Assembly: GCA_024408015.1 (NCBI GenBank)
Contig: JAKSVJ010000075.1
Location: 1 to 6,403, forward strand
From: Clostridia bacterium
GTDB lineage: Bacteria; Bacillota; Clostridia; Oscillospirales; CAG-272
Length of the DNA: 6,403 nt
Reading direction: 5' to 3'
The notes beneath the pieces are model-generated. The model had not been told where the DNA came from and searched no databases. It saw nothing but the letters and a program-made list of their open reading frames with translations. Below are positions 1 through 4,695 of the stretch, piece by piece; within the stretch, counting starts at the first letter, position 1, and every line of letters begins with the position of its first letter. Position numbers and translations under genes: made by a program.

Positions 1-347
1 CTTTGTCCACCAAAAGCTCTTCTAGAAATAGTGCCATCAGATTCTCTATTGAACATAACTCCGATGCTATCTAACCACTTGAGTATTTCAACAGCGTCAT
101 TACAAAGTCCTGAAACTGTCTCTTCTCCGGCAATATTTGCTCCGCCTTTTAATGTGTCCTCTATGTGTTTTTGGATAGTATCTTCTGAATTTTGTAAAAC
201 TGAGTTTATTCCACCAGCAGCCATAACAGACTGTGCCCTTTCTGATATAAAAGGAGAAACGAGGATGACACTATCCCCGTTTTTCGCACATTCTATAGCT
301 GTTGTTAAGCCGGATATACCGCTTCCAATAACTAATACTTTTCTCAT
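1..347 (-). CDS. frdA: Fumarate reductase/succinate dehydrogenase-type FAD flavoprotein subunit, N-terminal part
   Basis: This is the first 115 residues of an FAD flavoprotein; the rest lies beyond the left edge. In the family this subunit reduces fumarate (or oxidises succinate) at FAD, on the cytoplasmic face of a membrane complex. Visible: a Rossmann FAD fingerprint at residues 4-19 (VLVIGSGISG, GxGxxG at 8-13), the family block SVMAAGGIN at 40-48, DT at 64-65 in the position of the FDDT block of classical FrdA, IGVMFNR at 95-101, and RRAFGGQ at 109-115. The last two match the FrdA/SdhA segment (GVMFNR, RRFGG) better than NadB. Oddity: classical enzymes read R-S-H-S at the covalent FAD site, whereas here it is R37-A-Q39-S, so FAD is probably non-covalent. 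The ATG overlaps the stop of the cytochrome b gene (TAATG) and has no clear Shine-Dalgarno, so translation is probably coupled. The substrate-binding and catalytic Arg/His residues are outside the window, so a different enoate or keto substrate is possible. NadB (L-aspartate oxidase) is the main alternative, made unlikely by the adjacent cytochrome b. Confidence 0.82.
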   Translation of the reverse strand, partial: MRKVLVIGSGISGLTTAIECAKNGDSVILVSPFISERAQSVMAAGGINSVLQNSEDTIQKHIEDTLKGGANIAGEETVSGLCNDAVEILKWLDSIGVMFNRESDGTISRRAFGGQ

Positions 348-877
348 TATAAACGAACGATCATCATTATTGTAGCAACTACAGCAACTACATCGAGAAC
401 AATTTCAAGCGCTGTTGAAACTACGTGTACTCTCTTAAATGCTTTTTCTGATTTAACAGCGCCCAATGTCATTAAAGCTCTTGGAACTGATACTCCAAAA
501 TGAGCACCACCGCATATAGCAGTTAAAGACAAAAGAATAGCAAATGCAATTGAAACGCCTTTGCTTGCGCCAAGATTAATAGCTGTCATAATGTGGCCAA
601 ACATTATGATAAGTAGTAAGAATCCTGATACTCTTTGAACAATTGTTTCTGCGTTGCTGCTAGGATATTTGATTGCTGTTGCATCTGTATTAATTGTAAT
701 CATACAAATACTCAAAATTGCGTGAATACCAAGTAACACTGCTAAAACAATAGCAGGAATTGGAACATTTTTTTCAAGGCTATCTGTGATAACTAAAATG
801 CTACCTGAAACTAGATGTTCAATGAAAAGCAATGTTGATACCATACCCAATGCTGCGTTAATTTTCTTTAAAACCAT
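347..877 (-). CDS. frdC: Diheme cytochrome b membrane anchor of a fumarate reductase/succinate dehydrogenase-type complex
   Basis: A 176-residue integral membrane protein with five predicted helices (about 9-31, 41-62, 82-103, 108-131, 152-174). It matches the B-type SdhC/FrdC anchor that passes electrons between menaquinone and the iron-sulfur/flavoprotein subunits. From remembered family sequences, four histidines line up with the axial heme ligands of Bacillus subtilis SdhC (28, 70, 113, 155): H21 in IEHLV, H52 in GIHAI, H95 in the QRVSGFLLLIIMFGHI stretch starting at Q81, and H126 in GGAHFGVSVPRALMTLG. The R-x-[ST]-G motif before the third ligand (R82-G85) is diagnostic. All four being present implies two b hemes. 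H151 starts the last helix and is an extra candidate. At 176 residues it is shorter than B. subtilis SdhC (about 200) and Wolinella FrdC (about 255), mainly through short loops. An AAGGA site lies 7 nt before the ATG, inside the end of the isomerase gene 3 bp upstream. The flavoprotein gene follows with a 1-bp overlap. The name could equally be sdhC; the direction of electron flow is inferred. Confidence 0.8.
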   Translation of the reverse strand: MVLKKINAALGMVSTLLFIEHLVSGSILVITDSLEKNVPIPAIVLAVLLGIHAILSICMITINTDATAIKYPSSNAETIVQRVSGFLLLIIMFGHIMTAINLGASKGVSIAFAILLSLTAICGGAHFGVSVPRALMTLGAVKSEKAFKRVHVVSTALEIVLDVVAVVATIMMIVRL

Positions 878-880
878 AAT

Positions 881-1825
881 TTAATCCTTTCCTTCCCATA
901 AACCATACATTTGTAGCATAAACTTTCCTGTTTCTGCTTGTAATTCATCAGCCATTTTTCTAAGTTTAAATGGAATAGGTTTTAGTAAAAGTTGGGAAGA
1001 ACCATTTCTTATAAAATCAACATGTCCTCTTCTATTTGGAATGTCAGATTCCATAGAGAATCCACCCTTGTATCCTATATCGATAAGACCTTGAATGAAT
1101 CCATCAAAGTTTACATTTCCAAACAAAGGAATCATATGCATATCTGGAGTAAACTTTCCGTCTGGTTCTTTAATTGGATATAAGTTATCTTGTACATGAA
1201 CTGCTCTTAAATGATCACCAAGTTTAACAACACTTTCGTATTGCAATTGTCTTGTGATATTGCCATGTCCTGTATCCCAACAAGCGTGGATATGTGGATG
1301 ATTCATAGTATTAATAACTTTAAGTAGTTCATCTGCACTAAAGCAATAGCAATCAGCTTCTCCCCAATATCCATAGTTTTCAAAACAAATATCAACGTTA
1401 TATTCGTCGAGATATGGTAAAAACTTCGAATAGTATTCAACATTAGTCTTCACAAAAGATTCTGGTGTACAACCATGAACATGAAGCATGTGAACAACCA
1501 AAGATTTGATACCAAAAAAACTACAAATCTCAATGCATCTAATTAGTTTCTTATCATCAACTTCACTTGCTGGTGCATAAGCTACTATTGGAGAATGAGC
1601 TTGGCAGAATACTAAGCCTCTTTGTTGCATTTTGGCCTTTACTCTCATTGCAATTGGCTTCCAATTATCCTCATTAACCATTCTATATTCGGTCATGCCT
1701 GGAACAGAAGCATCAATAGACAAGTCAAGTGCTTGATAACCAAGGTCTGCATAATAATCTATGCATTCACATAAATCAAGCATAAAGTGGTGAGTGTAAC
1801 CACATGTGTGTAGAGACATTTTCAT
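881..1825 (-). CDS. Sugar phosphate isomerase/epimerase, xylose isomerase-like TIM barrel
   Basis: A 314-residue protein of the AP-endonuclease-2/xylose-isomerase-like TIM-barrel superfamily, whose members isomerise or epimerise sugars, inosose or hydroxy acids, or cut DNA, using divalent metal. Visible: SLHTCGY at strand 1 (4-10), QAHSP at 75-79, SLVVHMLHVHG at 108-118, FENYGYW at 148-154, CWDTGH at 182-187, AVHVQDN at 208-214 and FSMESD at 256-261. The likely metal quartet is E149, D184, H210 and E259, with H187 nearby. The length is normal for the family and there is no signal peptide, so it should be cytoplasmic. The start is supported by AGGAGG 7 nt upstream; Met3 would leave 13 nt. The stop codon of the upstream regulator gene sits inside this ribosome binding site. 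The cytochrome b gene starts 3 bp downstream, so it is co-transcribed with the respiratory genes. The substrate cannot be read from the sequence; the link to a fumarate-reductase-like complex is the only context clue. Confidence 0.85.
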   Translation of the reverse strand: MKMSLHTCGYTHHFMLDLCECIDYYADLGYQALDLSIDASVPGMTEYRMVNEDNWKPIAMRVKAKMQQRGLVFCQAHSPIVAYAPASEVDDKKLIRCIEICSFFGIKSLVVHMLHVHGCTPESFVKTNVEYYSKFLPYLDEYNVDICFENYGYWGEADCYCFSADELLKVINTMNHPHIHACWDTGHGNITRQLQYESVVKLGDHLRAVHVQDNLYPIKEPDGKFTPDMHMIPLFGNVNFDGFIQGLIDIGYKGGFSMESDIPNRRGHVDFIRNGSSQLLLKPIPFKLRKMADELQAETGKFMLQMYGLWEGKD

Positions 1826-1832
1826 AACTTAA

Positions 1833-1838
1833 CCTCCT
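1833..1838 (-). promoter_or_regulatory. Ribosome binding site of the isomerase gene, overlapping the regulator's stop codon
   Basis: AGGAGG on the minus strand lies 7 nt before the ATG at 1825. The TAG stop of the HTH gene (1839-1837) shares bases with it (TAGGAGG). Ribosomes ending the regulator therefore sit on the next initiation region, which favours coupled translation and fixes the isomerase start at Met1. Confidence 0.8.
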
Positions 1839-2433
1839 AATTTTCTTTCTTCAACCAATAAGCTAAGATAATAATTATCTGTAGCGGTATTCCAAGAATA
1901 AAAATTAGCCAAATATTTTCATTTAAAATAAGACATTGCAAATAAATTGCCGACAAAGAAGACCATAATCCGGCTGATAAAAATACAGGAATAATATAAT
2001 TGATTTTATAATAAACACAATAAATAACAGAGATAGCAAAGCTAATTGGAAGTGGCCATACAAAACATATCCATAAGCCTGTCATGTCCTTGCCATAAAT
2101 TGCATTATATACAAAAATAACAGTTCCAACAAACCATACGAACATAACCCAAAGGCAAAGTTGAATGATTTTTGGTGCAGTAAATCTTTTTGTTGAATAC
2201 TCTTTCTTCTCATCTATACTCATCGGATCTTGAAAAAAGTAATCAACAGTTACATTGAACATTTTTGACATTTGATAAAGAATTTCAACATCAGGGATAG
2301 ACTCTCCTCTTTCCCACTTTGACACTGCCTTATCTGTATAATTCAAACGTTCAGCTAGTTCAATCTGAGTTATGTTGTTTTTCTTTCTCAATTCTAAAAT
2401 ATTTTTTGAAATATTCTCTCTTATCTCGCTCAT
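1837..2433 (-). CDS. XRE-family transcriptional regulator with C-terminal four-helix membrane domain
   Basis: A 198-residue protein with an N-terminal Cro/C1-type helix-turn-helix (about residues 9-66, core TQIELAERLNYTDKAVSKWE at 22-41, then the typical RGESIPDVEIL). After a charged linker (68-88) come four hydrophobic helices at about 89-111, 119-142, 146-168 and 173-194. The DNA-binding head should therefore be tethered to the inner face of the membrane. Family members of this shape are common in Firmicutes and mostly uncharacterised. I chose the ATG at 2433, preceded by GAGG at only 3 nt. A TTG at 2442 would add three residues but has no ribosome binding site, and the HTH does not need them. 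It is the first gene of the minus-strand operon, 11 bp ahead of the isomerase, and faces the divergent glycosyltransferase gene. This suggests it regulates one or both transcription units (inference). The signal it senses is unknown. Confidence 0.85.
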   Translation of the reverse strand: MSEIRENISKNILELRKKNNITQIELAERLNYTDKAVSKWERGESIPDVEILYQMSKMFNVTVDYFFQDPMSIDEKKEYSTKRFTAPKIIQLCLWVMFVWFVGTVIFVYNAIYGKDMTGLWICFVWPLPISFAISVIYCVYYKINYIIPVFLSAGLWSSLSAIYLQCLILNENIWLIFILGIPLQIIIILAYWLKKEN

Positions 2434-2461
2434 TTTCCTCAAAAGACCAAGTAAACCAACC

Positions 2462-2512
2462 GTAGAGATACACTCTACTCTCAGTTTACATCACATTCTA
2501 TGTTGTGTAGAG
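2462..2512 (-). promoter_or_regulatory. Repeated CTCTAC/GTAGAG elements in the operon leader, possible alternative hairpins
   Basis: Read on the minus strand, the leader contains CTCTAC (2512-2507), then GTAGAG (2478-2473), a 5-nt loop, and CTCTAC again (2467-2462). The middle GTAGAG can pair perfectly with either flanking copy, so the two stems exclude each other. The small hairpin is 6 bp with a 5-nt loop and ends 28 nt before the regulator's ATG. There is no U-tract, so it is not a terminator. It could be a leader RNA switch, or the repeats could be half-sites for a DNA-binding protein. Sequence alone does not decide. Confidence 0.4.
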
Positions 2513-2525
2513 CGGAAAAACCGCT
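2511..2525. repeat. Short inverted repeat AGCGG-A5-CCGCT
   Basis: This is a perfect 5-bp stem with a 5-nt loop in the divergent intergenic region. It would lie in the 5' leader of the minus-strand operon if the promoter at 2565-2593 is used. On the plus strand it is followed by a weakly T-rich stretch, but no plus-strand gene lies upstream to be terminated. The role is unknown. Confidence 0.45.
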
Positions 2526-2531
2526 AGTTTA

Positions 2532-2560
2532 TTTATACACATACTACATATATGTACAAT
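2532..2560 (+). promoter_or_regulatory. Candidate sigma-A-type promoter for the glycosyltransferase-acyltransferase unit
   Basis: TTTATA (2532-2537, 4 of 6 to the -35 consensus), a 17-nt spacer and TACAAT (2555-2560, 5 of 6 to the -10 consensus). Transcription would begin near 2567, giving a leader of about 43 nt. An alternative is the perfect TATAAT at 2582-2587, but it has no recognisable -35 and would leave only about 16 nt before the start codon. Confidence 0.4.
2545..2556. repeat. Perfect 12-bp palindrome, candidate operator
   Basis: TACATATATGTA is a perfect palindrome. It overlaps the -10 region of the plus-strand candidate promoter and the transcription start of the minus-strand one, so a protein bound here could block both. 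Its AT-rich composition makes chance occurrence possible. Confidence 0.4.
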
Positions 2561-2570
2561 CTAAATTGTA
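2555..2570. repeat. Dyad formed by two facing -10 boxes, candidate shared operator
   Basis: TACAAT-CTAA-ATTGTA has perfect 6-bp arms and a 4-bp centre. Each arm is also the -10 hexamer of one of the two divergent candidate promoters. RNA polymerase could hardly occupy both at once, and a dimeric regulator centred here would affect both directions. The adjacent XRE protein is the natural candidate (inference). Confidence 0.5.
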
Positions 2571-2593
2571 ATACAAACACATATAATTGTCAA
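2565..2593 (-). promoter_or_regulatory. Sigma-A-type promoter of the regulator-isomerase-reductase operon
   Basis: On the minus strand TTGACA (2593-2588) is a perfect -35. It is followed by exactly 17 nt and TACAAT (2570-2565), a -10 with one mismatch. Transcription should start near 2558, giving a leader of about 125 nt before the ATG at 2433. An 11-bp dyad (AATTG-T-CAATT, 2585-2595) covers the -35 and could be another regulator site. This is the best-matching promoter in the divergent region. Confidence 0.65.
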
Positions 2594-2609
2594 TTGGAGA
2601 AATACAAAA

Positions 2610-3752
2610 ATGAAAGTAACAGTAGTAGCTGACGTATTGGGTCCAGAGAACAACGGAACAACAGTAGCTTGCATGAATTTGGTTAGGTACCTAAAAAAGT
2701 GTGGCGATGAAGTTAAGGTCGTTTGTTGTGACAAAGACAAAAAGGACCTTGAGAATTATTATATCGTTGATACAATTAATCTTGGATATTTCATCAATAA
2801 GCTCGTCGAGAAGAACAACGTCACTCTAGCAAAACCAGATAAGGTTTCCATAGATGAAGCTATTAAAGGAAGCGATGTTGTTCACGTTATGATGCCATTT
2901 ATGCTCGGAAGATGCGCTGTAAGAGAAGCCAATAGGTTAGGGATTCCCGTTACAGCAGGATTTCATTGCCAAGCAGAGAATTTCACAAGTCACATTATGA
3001 TGATGAATTCAAACCTTGTTAATCACATTGTTTACAACAATTTTTATAATGGTTTTTATAAATATGTTGATGCAATCCACTACCCTACAGAATTTATAAA
3101 AGACCTCTTTGAAAAAGAAGTAAAGCATTCCACTCCAGCTCATGTGATATCCAATGGTGTCAATGAAGCCTATAGCCATAAAATCATCGAAAAGCCTGAA
3201 GAACTAAGAGACAAGTTCTGCATTCTTTTCATTGGTAGATACTCAAAAGAAAAATCTCATAGAATTCTTATTGATGCTGTTAGCAAAAGCAAATACAAAG
3301 ACAAAATACAACTCATATTTGCTGGAGAAGGCCCACGTAAAGACGAAATTCTAAGACAAGTAAAAAAACTTAAAATAAATGAGCCAATAATGAAGTTCTA
3401 CACAAGAAGTGAACTTGCAAATGTAATTAATTATTGTGATTTATATTGTCACCCGGCTGAGATCGAAATAGAAGCCATCTCTTGCCTTGAAGCTATAAGT
3501 TGTGGCCTTGTTCCGGTTATATCAAATTCTCCTCGCTGTGCCACCAAATATTTCGCAAAAGATGATAGATGCTTGTTTGAGAACAACGATTCTAACGATC
3601 TTGCAAACAAGATTGACTTTTGGATAGAGAATGAGCAATTGAAGAAAGAATACTCACAATATTACCTAAATAGCACTATTGCATTAAAACAAGATGAATG
3701 CATGAAGAGCATGAGAGAAATGCTAACATGTGCAATTAGCAAGGAAGCATAA
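2610..3752 (+). CDS. GT4-family glycosyltransferase
   Basis: A 380-residue GT-B fold, retaining glycosyltransferase of the Glycosyl_transf_4/Glycos_transf_1 architecture. The N-terminal acceptor domain is at about 1-180 and the C-terminal nucleotide-sugar domain at about 200-360. Visible: a glycine loop near the N terminus (NNGTTVA, 14-20), H119 in GFHCQAENF at the usual active-site position, ISNGV (180-184), GRYSKEKS (209-216, R210 and K215 as likely diphosphate contacts), AGEGP (238-242), and the E-x7-E motif E286/E294 followed by SCGLVPVISN. There is no signal peptide or membrane helix, so it is cytoplasmic or membrane-peripheral. The start is supported by GGAG 10 nt upstream. The acyltransferase gene follows after 2 bp. 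Related GT4 enzymes build glycolipids (for example glucosyl-diacylglycerol) and envelope glycans. The acyltransferase neighbour favours a lipid-linked product, but donor and acceptor are not determined. Confidence 0.88.
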   Translation: MKVTVVADVLGPENNGTTVACMNLVRYLKKCGDEVKVVCCDKDKKDLENYYIVDTINLGYFINKLVEKNNVTLAKPDKVSIDEAIKGSDVVHVMMPFMLGRCAVREANRLGIPVTAGFHCQAENFTSHIMMMNSNLVNHIVYNNFYNGFYKYVDAIHYPTEFIKDLFEKEVKHSTPAHVISNGVNEAYSHKIIEKPEELRDKFCILFIGRYSKEKSHRILIDAVSKSKYKDKIQLIFAGEGPRKDEILRQVKKLKINEPIMKFYTRSELANVINYCDLYCHPAEIEIEAISCLEAISCGLVPVISNSPRCATKYFAKDDRCLFENNDSNDLANKIDFWIENEQLKKEYSQYYLNSTIALKQDECMKSMREMLTCAISKEA

Positions 3753-3754
3753 AA

Positions 3755-4549
3755 ATGTCAAATAATAAAATACCAAAAAAAGTAATATACTACTTTGATG
3801 ATTTAAATGACGATTTCGCTCAAAACAATATCATAACAAAAAAACTGAGTGATAATTACAAATACATACATAAAAATCCTATTTGGCTTTGTGTTGAATT
3901 TTTCCTTTATGAGCTTATCGCAAGACCGCTTGTAACAGTATTCACCAAGTTATTCTATTGTCAAAAATTTATAGGAAAAGAAAAGCTAAAGGAAGCAAGA
4001 AAAAGTGGTTACTTTGTTTACATTAACCACACAAATGCTTTACTTGATTCATTTTGTCCTACAATGTTGACTTATCCAAAAAAAGATTTCATTATTTGTC
4101 ACCCTGATGCATTATCTATCCCTTGCATAAAAAACATAGTTACAATGTTTGGAGCTATTCCAACATTCACAAGTCTGAAAGGTTACAAAAAATTCAGTAA
4201 CGCAATTGAGCAAAGAATAAAAGAAAAACAAACAATTATCATTTATCCAGAGGCACACATATGGCCATATTATACTGATATTCGTCCGTTTAAAGATATA
4301 TCCATGGAATATCCTGTTCAATTAAATGCGCCATGCTTTACTATGACAAACATCTATGAAAAGAGAAAATGCAAATTCATAAAAAGACCTAAAGTAACAT
4401 CATACATAAATGGCCCTTTTTACCCCGATAAAGCCATTGATGCAAGAAAGGCTAGAATGAAACTAAGGGATGAAATATATTCATCTATGAAAAATGAAGT
4501 TGAATCTCATCCAAAATATGAATATTTTAAATACGTAAAAAATGATTAA
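3755..4549 (+). CDS. PlsC/LPLAT-like acyltransferase
   Basis: A 264-residue protein of the 1-acylglycerol-phosphate acyltransferase-like group, which transfers acyl chains from a thioester donor to lysophospholipids or other hydroxyls at the membrane. Visible: a hydrophobic stretch at about 42-68 for membrane association, motif I as NHTNALLDSF (91-100, H92 and D98), the motif III position as YPEAHIWPYY (164-173, E166, where classical enzymes have FPEGTR), and the motif IV position as INGPFYPD (218-225). Motif I is H-x5-D rather than the usual H-x4-D. I recall the same spacing and the PEAHIWPYY segment in other Firmicutes homologues, so this is probably a subfamily trait and not a defect. AAGGAA lies 8 nt before the ATG, inside the end of the glycosyltransferase gene, so translation is probably coupled. 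The unit ends at a terminator 9 nt after the stop. The acceptor is unknown; general PlsC is less likely given the divergent motifs and the partner gene. Confidence 0.82.
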   Translation: MSNNKIPKKVIYYFDDLNDDFAQNNIITKKLSDNYKYIHKNPIWLCVEFFLYELIARPLVTVFTKLFYCQKFIGKEKLKEARKSGYFVYINHTNALLDSFCPTMLTYPKKDFIICHPDALSIPCIKNIVTMFGAIPTFTSLKGYKKFSNAIEQRIKEKQTIIIYPEAHIWPYYTDIRPFKDISMEYPVQLNAPCFTMTNIYEKRKCKFIKRPKVTSYINGPFYPDKAIDARKARMKLRDEIYSSMKNEVESHPKYEYFKYVKND

Positions 4550-4557
4550 TTTACTAC

Positions 4558-4592
4558 AGAGTGGGAGTTTTCTTCTTCCACTCTTGTTTTTT
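4558..4592 (+). terminator. Intrinsic terminator after the acyltransferase gene
   Basis: The arms AGAGTGGGA (4558-4566) and TTCCACTCT (4576-4584) form a 9-bp stem with one G-T pair and a 9-nt loop. TG and six T (4587-4592) follow. The position 9 nt after the stop codon separates the glycosyltransferase-acyltransferase unit from tldD. Confidence 0.85.
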
Positions 4593-4632
4593 AAATTGTA
4601 TTAATCAAATGTCTAAAACAGCAATAAAAACA

Positions 4633-4660
4633 TTGAAAATATTGTATTTTTCGGTATAAT
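4633..4660 (+). promoter_or_regulatory. Sigma-A-type promoter of tldD-pmbA
   Basis: TTGAAA (4633-4638), a 16-nt spacer and a perfect TATAAT (4655-4660). The expected transcription start is near 4667, about 29 nt before the ATG. It lies between the terminator and a strong AGGAGG (4682-4687, 8 nt from the start codon), so it fits a separate unit for tldD and pmbA. Confidence 0.75.
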
Positions 4661-4695
4661 ATTTTTGGTTAGTAATTAATTAGGAGGATAAACAA

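Noticed and set aside
1..347. L-aspartate oxidase (NadB) as the identity of the flavoprotein
   Set aside because: The GVMFNR and RRAFGG segments and the adjoining diheme cytochrome b fit the FrdA/SdhA family. No nadA or nadC is nearby in the window.
31..375. Open frame on the plus strand opposite the flavoprotein gene
   Set aside because: It lies wholly antisense to a recognisable FAD protein with intact motifs, has no ribosome binding site and resembles no family.
992..1183. Short plus-strand open frame inside the isomerase gene
   Set aside because: Antisense shadow of a conserved TIM-barrel gene; no initiation signal and no protein features.
2434..2442. TTG start extending the XRE regulator by three residues
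   Set aside because: There is no Shine-Dalgarno before it. The GAGG that could serve the ATG at 2433 lies within the extension, and the HTH domain is complete without it.
2511..2536. Hairpin AGCGG-A5-CCGCT as an intrinsic terminator
   Set aside because: The stem is only 5 bp, the T-tract is broken, and no plus-strand gene upstream needs terminating. On the minus strand there is no T-tract after it.
4112..4321. Minus-strand open frame within the acyltransferase gene
   Set aside because: Antisense to conserved acyltransferase motifs; no supporting signals.
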